Shown piece after piece: positions 1 to 14,327 of a DNA stretch of 64,000 bases. Each line of letters opens with the position of its first letter. Positions within the stretch are counted from its first letter, which is position 1. Below the pieces are notes generated by a model. That model did no database searches and was not told the DNA's origin. It saw only the letters and a program-made list of their open reading frames with translations. The position numbers and the translations under genes were made by a program. Source of the DNA: Pyricularia pennisetigena (lineage: Eukaryota; Ascomycota; Sordariomycetes; Magnaporthales; Pyriculariaceae); NCBI RefSeq assembly GCF_004337985.1, contig NW_021940919.1, forward strand, positions 1,977,534 through 2,041,533, given 5' to 3'.

Positions 1-560
1 ATAATATTCGTTGTCGATATTTGGTCCCGTTTTGAATTTATTAAAATCAGACGGTTAAAAAAGAAAAAAAGCGTGCAAATTAAATTTAAATGCACCCATT
101 GGATTTATTAATGTTTAAAAATATTTTTAATAATTTGTACGACGAAGGGCGGTTCCATCGTCCCATTTTTATTAAACTTGAGATAAAAATTACCGAATTT
201 TATCCCAAATTTTTTAGCGACGACCAATGAAACGATTTTTTCAATTTTATACAAACCCAATTTATTATCGCCGATCGATTTGCTGATATGGACCGCGTAA
301 AAAGGGAAATTTTCAAGGACGCCCGCGAAAGAATTTTAACGGTTTTTTTAGCATATTGTGCGCAATTTTCCATTATAACTAAGGGTTATCCCTGGATTGG
401 TTATTTTTTTAATTCGGACGCGATTTAGGTTTCTATAAAAAACTTGCTCCTTTTTTAAAACATTTTGCCTGTCGACGGTCTAAATACCGACAAGCAAATC
501 GGTTTTAAATACAAAAAAATTAAAGGTAAATATCTTTGGTTTAATTGGGATATACTTAAT

Positions 561-1116
561 TGTTCACAATATGGGCTGCTAACAGGGGCTTAGGTATTAG
601 CTTAGGTGCGGCGTGGTGCTAGTTGCGGTGTAAAAGCCTGTAATTACAGGGTTTGTATACACTAAATTCACTAATTTTGGGATTAATAGATTTGATTCAT
701 TGGTGGGGGAGACTTTGTTTTATCTCCCTTATATATTTTCCGACATCGAAATGGGGGTCCGCACCCCGCAAAGGGTTCCGGTGCCGTACACGATTTTCCG
801 AAAAGTTATTTTATATGCGTTGTTGAAAAAACACTTTTATCTTTATATAAACCATTTTTGGGTTCGCACTAATTTGCTAATTTGGTGAGAATTTTAACCC
901 GGTATAGGGTAGTTAATTCGTAAATGTGGGGTGGGTATTAAACCCGGTATAGGGTGAAACCCTTTTCGCTAACATTTTAAATCGCAATTCCTGCAATATA
1001 TAAAATATAATAAAAGATCCGATAGCCCCAACAACCCCATTTCGGCATTGATAATTGTGGTTTATATATAGATAAAAATGGACCTATTATACATTAATTA
1101 AGGTATATAATTAAAA
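561..1116 (-). repeat. Copia-I 3' LTR
   Basis: This 556-bp repeat aligns along its length with 7724-8282. It starts TGTTCACAATATGGG and ends TAATTAAAA, a RIP-altered form of the TAATTAACA at the end of the other LTR. A C-rich tract at 1117-1124 (AAAGGGGG on the element strand) sits where the polypurine tract is expected. Confidence 0.9.
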
Positions 1117-1859
1117 CCCCCTTTATTCTGCTACTATTTATATAAAATCGCAAAAAGAAATATATAAAATAAAACCCCAAAAAAAAAGAAATCCCTTTTA
1201 TATCCCAACCCGATTCGAACTCCCGATATAAACCCCCTAAATAATAAAGCTTTTTGTACCGATCTGTAAACCCCGAAATAAACGAACCCCCGAATTGGAA
1301 AAAACCCCCAAAATTGTAATAACCCCCGAATTCGAACCCCCGATTTATATAATATTAATTTACGGAATTAATAATTAAATCAAATAGCTCATCTGGCTGT
1401 TCGTTGGTAATAGTCCGAATTAGGCATATTATATAGGGTATTTCGAATGCGTAAGTCGCCTAAAATACGAGCTTTTTCAATTTTAATTTAATTTTTGGTA
1501 TAAAGTCGGTATAAATTGCTTATTAATTAACCTGTATAGGGTAAATTCGGGTAATACGGCCGGTATTGGGCTAACAAAAATCCAATATTTGCAAACAAAG
1601 GAAATATACTGGGTAATTAGTTAACGAATTAATTAAATGCCCCAAAATTTAATAGGTAAGAACTAAATTTTTACGGGTTTAAACCTTATAAACTTTAAAA
1701 AAACCTTATAAATTGGAAACGTTAGGGGTTTTATTAGGTTATTCGCGGGCATTTGTTTGGATTCCAGGTACTTTAAAGTTATTAACTCTTTTATAATTAA
1801 TTCCCGTACGTAATAAAATTTTAATAACGTATATTTAGTACGTTAGTGGTGCGTAAAGT

Positions 1860-4800
1860 TATGTACGTTAATTATAAAACCTATATTATCTCCAAATATT
1901 GCAATAGGGCTTTTATAGGTAGTCCAATTTTTATAAATAAGCTTTTAAACCATTGTGCTTCACGCAGGGTTTCCGTTAAGGTATTGGTTTCGGTTTTTGG
2001 AATGTTTAAAGCTATAGTATTAGCTTTTTTGCATTTTTACGTTATAAGGCCCCCAAATAGGTTATATCAATATCCGTAAATGGATTTTGAATCTTCCTTA
2101 GCCACGGCAAAATCGCTATTACTAAAACCCAGTAATTTTAAACCTTTAAAACCCCCTATTAATAAATTGGGTGGTGATTCGGCTTTAAATATTTTATTTC
2201 CGTAATAAAGAAATAAGGATTTAATACCCGTTAAATAACGTAATAGGTTTTTAGCTGCCGTTAAATGGATTTTAGTGGCTTTCATTAAAAAACGTAAAAG
2301 CCATTAAACCGCAAAACCGATATCCGGGCGCGTTAATAGCATTAAATATATATAAGTGCCGATAATACGCTGTAATAATTCAATTTCCAGCGCATTTACG
2401 GGTTTAACCCGCTATATTTTAGCATACCCGGTTGTAAAGGAATAAATATAGGTTTGCAATTAATTAATCCGAACGTTGTTGATATTTCCTTTATATATTA
2501 ATTTTAATCAAGCCAAAATAGGCGTTTAAGTTTACCCTTTATAAACTAAACGCTTAAAATATAGGTTGCAGGGCCTTTGTTTTCCAACGCGTATACCTTA
2601 TTAAAACGGGCTTTTAAATCCTAAATATATTGCAATTTAGGACCTATTAGCAGGCAATCGTTTACGAAAGTAACGATAAAATGTTTGGATTTAACGTTAT
2701 AAAAAACAGCGGGATTAGAGATTAACGGTTTAAAACCTTCTTTAAAAAATAGGGTTTTAACTTTTTTTACCATTTTTTTGGACCCTGTTTCAAACTATAT
2801 AACGCTTTTTCCAACTATATAATTTGCAATTTTTTCGGGTTATAACCTATTTGCACTAAAGTTTTAGCGGTGATAGGGTTACAACTTTTTGCCCATTCGT
2901 TAAAACCGTATGGAATTTGCAAATATATATTTACGTCGGTAAGGTCATTATTTAAAAACGTACCGATAAAATCGATTTATTTCATTTCCCAATTTTGTGT
3001 ATTAGCTATAGCTAGTAATATATGCCAGGTAGGTGGTATTATAATGCTAGTAAGAATTTCGATATAAATTAGGCCTTCGACCTGTAAAAAACCTTTAATA
3101 ATTAACCTAATTTTATATTTTATAGGTTTATTATTTTCATCCTTTTTTAACTTAAATACCGGCCGGGTAAAAACGAGTTTACGGCCTATAGGCATTTTAA
3201 TTTTTGGGATAAAACGGAAGGTTTTTGCAGTAACGATTTGGTCAAATTCAAACGCTAAAACATCTACCCATGTAGCATTTCCAAGGTGATTTAAAACCTG
3301 TTAATAATTATTTGGTTGACCATTTTTAGTGGGTTTTTTTCTTTATTTTCTTGTTGGTTTAAAAATAAAAATAATGCACGTAATTTATATTTACTAAATT
3401 CGGGTTTTCGAATTGCGAATTTAACTCCATATTTTGTATTTTAGGTGCTAAAAACACCGGAACTTCCGTTGTTTTAGGTATTGGACTAAGTACCGTTACC
3501 GTTATAGGTTTTGGGGGGCGAACGGTAGGTTGTACAGGCCTGGCGGGTACTGTATTTTCAAGGTTTAAACACCCTGTAACGGGTGGTAATTACCCTGTAA
3601 CGGGTGGTAATTACCCTGTAACGGGTGGTAATTACCCTGTAACGGGTGGTAAATACCCTATATTTTCAGGGTTTTTTAAGGGATAATTATCCGTTGGAAC
3701 GCTGTTAATTTCATTTTTAAATTCAGAATTAAAATTCCCCTTTAAATTTATATTTTCCCCCTTTAAAATTTGTAAAGTTTCCCCTGGAATAACCATATTT
3801 TTAACGGTTATACCCTTTATAGTTCCTACGGTAAAGGTTCTATATACGGCCTGTTTAACGGGTACGTAAACCAACGTTGTAAAATTTAATAAATGGGTGA
3901 AAAGTTTCACCGTTTCGGTGCGGGAACCAATTTATTAAATTTTTGGCGTTTTTCCAGCGGTATAGTAACCTGGTATATAATATTAATAACCCGAAATTGC
4001 CCTAAACTGGGTTTATATGGTAACCCAGGTTGGAATTCGGAATAAAATTCCTCGTAAAATGTTAAATCCCTATTAATTACCGTTATACGGTTAATTAAAT
4101 TAATTACGGCAGGTAATAAGTAATATTATAAATATAATCGTAAACCCGCCGTTATAATGGTAAGCCGAAACCTATCTAAAATAACCCTAACGGACTGTTC
4201 CGTTAATCCGTTTTGGCCGGGGTTATAGGGACTCGAAATACTAAGATTAACACCTTTATTTTTAAACCAATTTTAAAGGTTTGTATTAACTTCGTACCCC
4301 CGATCGAAATAAAAATTTAAAGGGTAACGCCCGTACGTAGTTTTTAAAACCTTAAAAAAGTTTTCAATAGCCATTATAACCGTAGGTCCGGTTTTATTTT
4401 TTAATAGGATAGACCACCAAGAACGTGATTTTCGGTCCACTAATAACAAAAATACGGGTTTTTTGTTATAAAAATTAGGTTTAAAAATCAGTATATTACC
4501 TTTTATAAAATCGAAAATATTAAGGGGTGTAGGGAGTGCGAACTTATTTGTACGCCTAATAAAAATGGCTTTAATATAAGCAATACAGGTAATTGTCCTA
4601 ATTTTGTCGAAATTAGGTAAACTTTTTATAATTTTAACGGTTTTTTTAGTAATAATAACCTTATATACCCCAAAAGTTTGTGCCATAATAGGGTTTTTGG
4701 GCCTGGATTTCGTTACAATTACCTGTAATTCCGTTTCCTTCAGGGGTTAACCAACCGTCCGTAATTTGATCTAGGTCTAAAGGCAGGTAATTTACAAGGG

Positions 4801-6780
4801 TTTACTTTAAATCCGATAATAAAGGAGGTTTTAACAACGGATTTCTTATATGGGAAACCCCCTTTTTTTCGGAAATAGTCCCTTTTATATTAAATTGTAT
4901 AAAAGGGTCGCGTAACGGTGTACCGGGCCTACGAAGCCCAATTTCACGTGGACTTTCAGGGTTTTTACCGCTAAACCTTTGCGTTACAGGTAAATTTTCG
5001 GCTATTTCCGTATTTTGTTCGGGATTTAGCTTTTCCGTTACCGTATTTTCTTCCGGTTCCGAATCGGTGTAAATTTTATAATCCTCGCAATTTTCGGGGT
5101 TTATATTATTTAGTTTTATTTCCAACGGGGTTGTTTAGCTTTTAGTAACCCCTTGTAAAGCTTTGTTTAAAACGGTGCTATATTTACCTATTACACAGGC
5201 GTAATTCGAAATATTGTTATTTCGAATAAAAATATCGCACCTTTTAACCTTCAAATAAAACGAATATTTAACGGTATTTAAACGTCCTTACATTTTGCGA
5301 TCCTTATCATATATAGTATCTTTTAATAATACGCCCCCTGTATTATAATGTATAAAACCACTAACGATATTTATTCCAAACGAAAAAATATATAAAACGT
5401 TATTGAACGTAACCTTTTTAAATTCGTCAGCTTTTTGGCCGTAACGGACTTATATTTTTACAATTCCGTTATTTACTGGTTTAGCAGGGCCACCTCCTAT
5501 ACCGATTTCGACTGTAAAACCGGGGGTATAATCGGTAAAAAATTGCTTATTTGCAAAAATATATTGCGTATTACCTATATCGTACAGGATAGGGTAACCT
5601 AATTTCCATAATTTAAAGGTCCTTTTTACGCCGCGTCCAGGTTTCGTTCTAACTTTGAAATTAACTGCTAAACCCGTGGGTTTAGCGTTTTACTGGTATC
5701 GGTCTCCGAATCCAAATCCGAACGTAATTTTATAATTCCGCTAATAGCGGAATTAACCTCCTATTCCAAGGCGTGATACGTTGCGCTTTCGTTAACGTTA
5801 CCTGGAATCGAACCCGTAAATAATTCGAAATTTATGAAAATTTTGGACGTTCCAGCGGTTAATTCGCTGGAATTGGAGGATTTTATATTTTTTGCAAAAA
5901 CAAAATTGGAATTAAAGTTTTTACTCTTTTTTTGTAATTCAAAGGTGTTTTCCTACCCATTATTTTCCTTTTTAACGCCCTTTTTAGCGTTTTTTTTGCC
6001 CGCTTTTTTGCCTTTAAACCTATTATTAGCGGTTTTAACCGTTAAAAAGCTTAAAATCGAATTTTCGGATATAAGGTCCGCCATAAAGTATTGCAAATTT
6101 AACTTTTCCGAATTTTGGCCTATTACCTGCAGGGCCCGTTGGGTATTGCGTTGGCGTTCGGTCCAAATAAAAAATATCCCTTCCAGGGCCCGTAGGTATT
6201 AGTTTCGTACGTTTACGGGGTTAATTTGTACGTTAGTATTCGTTAATTTAGCTACCAATAAATTAAAACGGTTGATTAATTAGGTATTAATTTCTTAAAT
6301 TTCGAAAAGTTTATGGCGTGCAATTCCTGATAGAATAAATTTCGATTAATTTCGGGTGCAGCGGAATAGTTATTTTCCAGGGTTTTATAAATCGTTACGG
6401 GGTTAAAACACCATGCATAGGATTTTAAAAATTCCTTAATTAAGCTGTTTTTTATAAGCAATAATAGGATTAATTGTTCGTATTCCGGTAAGGTATAACC
6501 AATTTTAGGGTTGGAAATAAATTCCGCCATTTTTATAACCCTAAATTGTACTATTAACGCCTATTTCCACAAATCGTAATTGCTAACCCCTATTAATTTA
6601 CAATTTTCGGGGAAGGAAAATACCCGTTTCGATCATTCTTTACCTATCCCGTTACCTAAAATGAGGCTACAAGGTGGATTAAGGGGTGCGGTAGCGGGTT
6701 TGCTTTCCGAATTACCACTACAATTAGTGGAATCAGCGCTTTTTAAGGTTAATAAAGCAGTTAATTGTTAAATTGTTCTT
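1860..6780 (-). pseudogene. Copia-I gag-pol pseudogene
   Basis: The gag remnant is at about 6276-6780 (ISNPKIGYTLPEYEQL; the same region occurs at 25490-25560). The integrase core is at 4273-4686 (LLLVDRKSRSWW, then a GYE after FDRG where the family has DNGxE). The start of the RT domain is at 2977-3195, with the Copia-type VFKLKKDENNKPIKYKIRL run. The RT end/RNase H junction is at 2067-2285 (AAKNLLRYLTGIKSLFLYY and EDSKSIYGY). Reading frames between these blocks are broken by TAA/TAG. The region 4802-5125 is an acidic, Pro-rich stretch between integrase and RT. No functional product is expected. Confidence 0.8.
3570..3656. repeat. 22-bp tandem repeat in Copia-I pol
   Basis: Four nearly identical direct copies of a 22-bp unit beginning CCCTGTAACGGGTGG, lying between the integrase and RT coding blocks. 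The unit contains the short inverted pair CCCTGTAAC/GGGTGG. Because 22 is not a multiple of three, expansion shifts frame, so it probably arose after the element died or lies in an unconstrained linker. Confidence 0.9.
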
Positions 6781-7208
6781 TGAAATTAATCTATTTGCGT
6801 AATTAACGCTTTTAATTACAAGTTTTAGGCTCGTAATTTAGCGGTTAAAACTTCGTTTGGGCTGGGTTCAAACCCTTGATTTATTGGAATTGGGCCTGGA
6901 AAACCCGATATAGGGCTGTTTTCCATTACAAGGTAACCTGAGTTCTAATTGCAATTCGCTAATTTATAATTATAATTAATTAACCTAATTGCTTAAAGGT
7001 AAATACCCTATTTAATTTAGGATTTGTTTCACCGTTTACCTTTTAACTGGTATAGGTTTGTAATTGCCAACTACAGGGTTTATTGCTATTTTTAGTAGTT
7101 AAAGTCCATTAAAATACAGGGTTGGAATTCCTAAAATCCCCAATTAATGGGTGCTTTGGTATTTGTACTAATCCAGATGCACGTAACGAATTCAATTCGT
7201 TAAATGGG

Positions 7209-7268
7209 TGCAGGGTAAATTGCAGGATATCGTGCAGGGTAGACTGCAGGGTATCGTGCAGGGTAAAC
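7209..7268. repeat. 12-bp tandem repeat in Copia-I leader
   Basis: Five 12-bp units that all begin TGCAGG(G/A)TA, with alternating 3' ends (AAAT, ATCG, AGAC, ATCG, AAAC). They lie in the untranslated leader between primer site and gag. The related copy at 24777 starts within the equivalent segment. Confidence 0.85.
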
Positions 7269-7709
7269 TAACCATTAACGTAGTTCCGCTACAGGGTTTG
7301 TGGGTTATTGTAAACCCTATTCAACGCATTAGGATTTGATGGGCTATTAACGAGCGAATACAGGGGTTTTTAGCCCTAACTCGCTAACGTAAACCCTACT
7401 AAAATTCTGAACCAATTACAATGGGTGCACGATCCACAAAAACCATACCAAAAATTTTGGATTTGCAATACAAGCGATCGCTGCAGTACCTAAAAGGGCC
7501 TAAATCGAACGCTAATTTTCAGCGATCCCCATTGTAATTACAGGGGGTTAGGTGCGAAATTAGCGCCTAAAACCAACAATTTTGCACAAAAACAGCAATA
7601 TTTTTGTCAATATGCGTGCTGTAAGGATGCGAGAATAACCAAAATAAAACCTGAATTTTAGGTTTTCCAGCGATGCAAAATACACTTTAATGCACAAACT
7701 AAAACCTTT

Positions 7710-7723
7710 CCGGGCTTATAACC
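7710..7723 (-). other. Copia-I primer-binding site (half initiator tRNA-Met)
   Basis: Directly next to the 5' LTR the element strand reads GGTTATAAGCCCGG. Undoing one G-to-A change gives GGTTATGAGCCCGG, complementary to the anticodon arm of fungal initiator tRNA-Met (the GGGCUCAUAACC segment). Use of an internal tRNA-iMet fragment as primer is known for Copia-type elements. Copia-II carries the same site at 44944-44957. Confidence 0.7.
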
Positions 7724-8282
7724 TGTTAATAATATAGGTTATTAATAGGGGCTTAGGTACTAACCTAGGTGCGGCGTGGTGCTAATTGCGTTATAAAAAC
7801 CTGTAATTACAGGGTTTAAATGCATTATATTATTTACTAAATTTGGGATTAATAAATTTAATTTATTGGTGGGGGAAATTTTACTTTATTTCCCTAAAAT
7901 ATTTTCCGATATCAAAGTGGGGGTCCGCACCCCGCAAAGGACTCCGGTACCGCACACGATTTTCTGAAAAATTATTTTGCATGCCTTGTTGAAAAAACAC
8001 CCTTATTTCCATATAAACCATTTCTGGGTTCGTATTAATTTGCTGATTTGGTGAAAATTTTAACCCGGTCCAGGGTAGCTGACTCGTAACTAGAGGGTGG
8101 GTATTAAACCCGGTACAGCGCGAAACCCCATTCGCTGACATTTTAAATCGCAATTCCTGCAATATATAAAATATAATAGAAAATCCGACAGCCCCATCAG
8201 CCCCATTTCGGCACTATCAATTGTGGTTTATATACAAGTAAGAGTGGACCCATTATATACTAAATGACGCATATAATTAACA
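7724..8282 (-). repeat. Copia-I 5' LTR
   Basis: This 559-bp partner of the 561-1116 LTR is bounded by TGTTAATAATATAGG and ATAATTAACA. It is followed at once by the target duplication TTAAT. The two LTRs differ mainly by transitions, as expected if RIP rather than ordinary drift separated them. Confidence 0.92.
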
Positions 8283-8349
8283 TTAATGCTTTTTTTGGTC
8301 GTTATTAGTTACCTTATTAATTGGTTGGTAAATTATATATGTATTATTT

Positions 8350-8510
8350 TCGATAATTGTGATTGTCGTTACAATTTTGCCCCTATTTTTGTGATTGTTA
8401 TTATAGTCCTACCTTTATTTCTGTGATTATTATTATAATTCTGCTTTTATTGTTGTAATTATTGTTACGATCCCACCCCTCCTTTTGTGATTATTGTTAT
8501 AATTTTTGGT
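8350..8510. repeat. 32-bp dyad repeat block in copy A
   Basis: Four copies of a ~32-bp unit of the form CCCCTATTTTTGTGATTATT followed by a complementary half such as TTACAAT. They interrupt the SNF2 gene just before its ATP-binding motif. The equivalent block in copy B is at 32611-32740. Each unit contains a TTGTNA...TNACAA dyad. A further dyad pair lies at 10265-10380. Confidence 0.75.
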
Positions 8511-11500
8511 TTTTGCTAAATTAATTTTTTTTCGGTTTAAATGCCCATATTTTACTAAAATTGGAACAGTTAACTTTTAAAAATTGGTTATAAACCAATA
8601 AAATAGGCATAGGAAAAACGATTATCTATTTTACGGCGATTTATATATGGTAAATCCGTTATTAACACGACCGATTTATCCAAAATACCGACGAATATTT
8701 TCCCACTCTGATTTTCGTCCCGGCCAACTTTATTTCGCAAATATTTAAAAAAATAATAACCAATTTCCCAGTTTTCGACGCTAGATACTATTAAAATTTA
8801 ACCAAAATATACTCTACCGATACCCCGCGAGCGGTTGCTATTTTTACCCAGGCGCAGTTTAATGATATTTTAACCAAATTCGCCGCCCGTAAATTTAATC
8901 CCAAATTTGCGGGTACAGTCATTATTATATTTTATTTGATATCTTTCATCCGAAAGATTACGCAGTTGGACGAAAATTATAACGCGGCAAAAATGGTTAA
9001 TTTATAATATATGGATAAAATTATCGATTTTAATCCTGAACAGCGCCTCCCCGACGTCGATAATTTTGACGATAATTCCGATATTAAAAATATCCGGCGT
9101 TTGGTTATATATTTACTATTTGGTATATTTTTTGAACGTATAATTGGAAAAGAAATTTAATACCTCCGTTACCGCAAATCGATAATATACCGCGTATTTC
9201 GTTTTATTTTTTTTATTAATCGGGGTATAACCATTACCACGCCGATTATTAACAAAATTAAGGATATTATTGGTTTTGGTACCCTGGTTTGGGATAAAAT
9301 TGCGATCCCTTTCGCCCGACCTAAAAGCCTGTTTTGGGAAAATAGTGGTTATTTCGTCGTTTTTAATATCGATAAAGATATCAAAGCCTCCCTGTGAAAA
9401 TTCGAATCGATGGATTGGAAATGGTAACTGTTTTACCTTCGAATTTTACATTTTATAAATCCTACCATTATCCCAAACGAAAAATCGTTAATAATTTTCC
9501 AATATACGGGCGTATTTACGGTACGTAAAAATATGGATACCGGGTTTACCTTGCCCAGCGGTACAATTATTTATCCCCGTAAACGCATTTCGCCTTATAA
9601 TATTATTATCAAAAAGCTCCAATTTGGCCACCGTTTCGAAAACGTTATAACGAATACCGAAACAATTTTTAAATAGATTATTACTGTATTCGTGGGCGAA
9701 AATACCGACGATATTAATCCCGTTTTATTAGGAATTCCCACTAATACGGATACCGCAATTAATAACCGCTAAATTTCGGTTTTTTTTAATATAGGTTCTA
9801 CTCGCCTGTTGCAGTTTTTGGCAATTAATTACTTTTTTTAATTAATAATCCACGCCGAGGACGACACCCGGGATGTTAGTTCGGCGGAAGTGGGTAAAAT
9901 GCTGGCGTAAAAAAAATGGATTTTAAAGCCAAATACCGTAACGTCCAATAAAATTTTAAAAAAGGTTCACAAGAAGGAAAAACGTTTTGGATTGGTAATT
10001 GTGGGCGTTTTAATTTAATATAGCGGCGACGGTTTTTTTAATTAAATTTATTCGAAAATTTGCATTAATTTTAAAACGTTACCTCCGTTGGGCAGGGTTA
10101 AAATAATCCATTTTATATTAAACGAATCGCTATTTATTACCCGCGTGGTCGAAATTTGTATGGAGGAAAAAAAAGGGTTAACGCGTCCTGGTTATAACCC
10201 CCAATTTTCGGATTTAAGCGTAAATTGGTTATATAGTAGCAATTATTATAATCCCTTTTTTTCCCCATAATTATTATAATAATTATTACAGTTTTTTATA
10301 TTTTTGGATTATAATAAATATTATAATACCTGTTATTTTTCCATTTTTGTGATAATTGTCACAATTTTTAACATACTTGCTAATTTTTTTTAGTTTTATT
10401 GCTTTTATTTTGAAAAAACTAATTTCGGAGTAATTTTTATCCGTTTAAGCCTGTCCTAAACCGAACGCGATAAAGCCGTTTCCGATTTCACCAATTCCAG
10501 CTCTAGTTTTAACGTTTATATCCTAAACATTAATATTTCCAGCGCTGGTTTTAATTTGCACCCCAATTGTTATATTGCTATTATTATCCCTTTAATACAG
10601 AGCGCCAATATACAGTCGCAGATTTGTAATCGTTTTATTCGGTTGGCTTAAAATAAACCTATTATTTGGCGCATTTTCGAAATGCGAGGTATTTTTTTCG
10701 ACTGGTTAAAAAATCGCATGTTTCGGAAAATTGATGCCCTTTTTTTTATTATTCCGGCCGTGGCTAATATATAGTAGGTATTATTTGAATATATTACGCG
10801 TATGCGTTTTTTCACAATTATCCAATTTCCAATTGTTAAACAATATTTAACGTATAAAATAATGGTAACTATATTTTCCTGGCCTTTTAATTGCTTCGTT
10901 TGCATTGCAAAACCGCCCTGATATTTTAATCCTCTTTAATTTAACAGGACGCGCCGCATAAGCGAATTTTATTTTCGCCTGGTTTTAATATTCGTATTAG
11001 ATATTTTTAAGCAATTTAACGAACAGGATTTGGTTGAAAAAACGTTAGCTTTTATTTTAACGTTGGGTCCAGTCTATATTAATTATTAATACCAGGAGCA
11101 AAATGGTGGCCGTAATACGTTTACTAATTATATTAATTATATACATTTACTTTATTTCGGCTTTATTATTATAAATAAGGGGTTTGTGGTTAAATTAATA
11201 AAATGGATTAAAAACAGTAATGGATTTTATGATAAAACCGCGACCGCGCGGGCTATCGGGGCCCTAATAAGGGATTTTGGTTTTTGGGTTATTAAACGCC
11301 GGGAAACCAATTAATTGTTTGAAAAAAGCATTTTTGGTAATAATAATACCGATTTCTTGGCGGTCGTTTTTCCGTTTTTTTCATTTATCGATTTTGGCTT
11401 TAATTATAATAAATTTATATTCGATTCATTTAAAAAACCTTGCATATTTATTTCGGAAAAGGATAAAAAGGAGGACAATTCGGTCCTTGGATTGTTTACC

Positions 11501-14327
11501 GCGACCCCAGTTCGGAAAAGGAGGCGTGGCGTTAATAAGCCCATTTTTGAAAAAACTTTTAACGTTGTTAAACCTTTCGTCTTTTCTAATCGGTTTGGGT
11601 TTTTTTATATGGCTTTTTGGGGGTTTAATGTTAGGAGATTGGGGGTTTTATATATATAATATTATAATAATTATTATTATTGGAACCCGGTTTAATGAAT
11701 TTATTATTCGTGGTTAATAAGGTATTATAATAACGGTTATAACCAAAATCCGTTTTGCTAAATTTATAATTGGCGGTGGATGGAGGATATAGTTTATTTG
11801 GGTAAAACAAATGGACAGGAAACGGGTTATTTATACGGAGGATTTTGGAGGAAATTATACCTCGTTTTCTATTTAAAACCAAATTTACGATTGGTATTTA
11901 TTTATTAAAATTTACTAATTTTGGGACGCTGTTTTACCTCCGTTATTCGCGGGTAAAGTCACCGTTATTCGTCCCTTAACTTTCTTTTATAATAAAACGA
12001 TTTTCGTTTTTACCCGTTTTGGTTTACGTAATTTATATTTTATTATTTTAAATTTTATACGCCTTTTTCGTCGAATTTTTCGTATATTCCGTCCAGCAAA
12101 CCTTTTTCGGTGTTAATTATACTATTAATATTTGAACTGTTTGTCCGGTTATATCCTTTTGTTGGATTTGCCCCTGTTTTTTTAATATCCGCCTGGAATA
12201 GCACGCTGTTGGGGCCTACGATTTTTTAATTGAATGCCTTCAATTTATCGCTTATTAGCTTTTTTAAACCCAAATATAATAAATTAGGGCCGTCGAAATT
12301 GAAATTGGGTAATATTTCGGTTTTTTCGTTTGCCCAACCATTTTGGAATTATAAATACGTATAATGGATTATATCCTAATTGGTTAATATTATGTGGTAT
12401 TTGCTGTTAATGCGTATACGGGCGATATATTCCAATATTTTGCGCACCGTAATTGCGATTGGCCTAATCGCTGCACAATTTAGGAATATTTTTCGTAAAT
12501 CGTTCGTAAAATTACGGTTATTTTTAATATTTATAACTAAACCCCTATTAATATATTTAATTGCTAAATTTGCCGGTCTAAATCCATTCCCGGCCGTGGT
12601 ATATTCTACGAACGTTGATTTTAAAATCCCGGTCCGCAGCGGTTAATTTGTAATATTTGGCCGTAATAATTAGTGTAAATATTGCATTTTAAAACTATAG
12701 TTTCTTGCTTTACAACCGTAAAAAAATAGGACCAAATGCGGTATTATAGTTTTCAATACGCCGTAATTTTTTTAGTGGAACGCGCTTATTATTATTTATA
12801 AAAGATTAATTATTTGTAAATAGCGGCGTTACGTACGGAAAGCAATATTAATGTTGGGTTTTATATCCTTGAATGCAATATTTATTAAACCGTTAATATA
12901 ATCAGCGAATATATTATCGTAAATACGGTTTACCACGGAAATATATATATTAAATAATATATTAGTAAAAACCTTATCCAGGGCGTTTTTAAAAATTTAA
13001 TCTCTACCTAATAATCCGTTTTGGATTAAAATAACAATTATAATACACAAAATGCGGGACCGGAATGCATTTTATAAAAGCCGCAAAACGTGGTAAAACT
13101 TTTTTTTATTTTTTTAAAACTGGTTATATTTCCCTTACCTTAATATATTTATAATTATAATAGCGGCGTAATATTGCTATAATTGGTTAATAAAGCTAAA
13201 TTCGATATGGAAAAACGTTAGTACGGGTAATATTTATCATTTTTTGTTAAAAGGGCGGGATAATTCGATATAAATTCCTTAAATAATACGGATATATAAC
13301 GTTATTTTTCAATCCTTATAAACGAGGAGCAGGACGGAAAAATAGTCGAAATAATCGGGTAGCAGGTTTAAAAAACGTTTAAAAACGATTTCGTGGACTT
13401 AGATAATTTTTGCGTATTCCCCTTAATTTTCGGTAATAACGGGGGTTTGGATAAGGTAAAAAATTAATATAGCTTATGCAAGGGTAGGGTATTATGGGAT
13501 TATTATAGGCGTATATGGGCGGTAAGGGAATAAAAAATTACAAATTTGGTGTATTATATAATATTTGGCGCCTTCGTTTAGGTTTCCTCATATTATAAAA
13601 AGGCGGGCGTTTGTAATCATTTTTGGCGGAAAAATACGGTGGCGTACCATTGGGATTACGTATATCGTTTAGATCCTAGCATTAATATAAAGAAATACGA
13701 TATTAAATTTTGTATTGGGTTACGTTCTCCATATCCAAAATCCTATACCTTATCCAGAAAATTGAAATTATTATATATAAAGGATAATATTGGGTTAAAA
13801 GCGATCTTTTTTAAATTTGTTTATATTTTAATATATATGTATATATATAAATGTAAAAATTTATTATTACTGTTCGCGGTAAAAACTAAATATAAATATA
13901 AGTATTACTAATAACGTATTCGGGCAACGGCGATAAATCATTGCGTTAACCGTTTAATAATTTTATAAAATAAATATATTCAAAACCCGGATAATATATT
14001 TTTAATACGTCGTGGAATTCCATTATTTTTGAAATATAATACAAATACGCGTAATAAATAATTGTTTTTTTGGGGGGAATATGCGTGGGTTTAAATCGCC
14101 AATATTAATATAACGCGTTGGTTTTTTAACGTTAGGGGGTTTATGGTTTTGAAAAAAGTATTTAGTTCCAAATATATTACGTTCGAAATTTGTAACGATA
14201 AATAAAACGGGCGGTGGCCCCGGGAATATAATAATAGTAAAAATATAAACTTGTATAATATTGGTGTTTTGGACGGGACTTCCTGGGTGGACGTATCGAG
14301 TATTTGTTAAAATTAATCCATATCGCT

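Larger units (their letters stand above)
561..8282 (-). mobile_element. Copia-I LTR retrotransposon, degenerate, inserted in copy A
   Basis: A 7722-bp Ty1/Copia element with LTRs at 561-1116 and 7724-8282. The 5-bp target duplication TTAAT (556-560 and 8283-8287) joins the two halves of copy A exactly as in uninterrupted copy B. On the minus strand the order is LTR, primer site, gag, integrase, reverse transcriptase, RNase H, polypurine tract, LTR, which is the Copia order (integrase before RT). All coding regions carry RIP-type stops. A 5' fragment of the same family sits at 24777-25624. Confidence 0.93.
1..11659 (+). pseudogene. SNF2-family helicase pseudogene of copy A (split by Copia-I)
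   Basis: This is the copy A version of the copy B SNF2-type gene, in two parts: 1-560 and 8288-11659. The ATP-binding motif region lies near 8570-8660 and the helicase motif VI region near 10600-10650, where the B sequence QICGRLIRLGQ reads QICNRFIRLA, consistent with RIP. The C-terminal part (10660-11659) is well preserved and ends in the same residues as copy B (GVLYI, stop at 11657-11659). It overlaps the converging DUF6589-like gene by 29 bp. Many in-frame TAA/TAG codons stand at former Gln/Trp positions, so it is dead. The start lies left of the window. Confidence 0.7.
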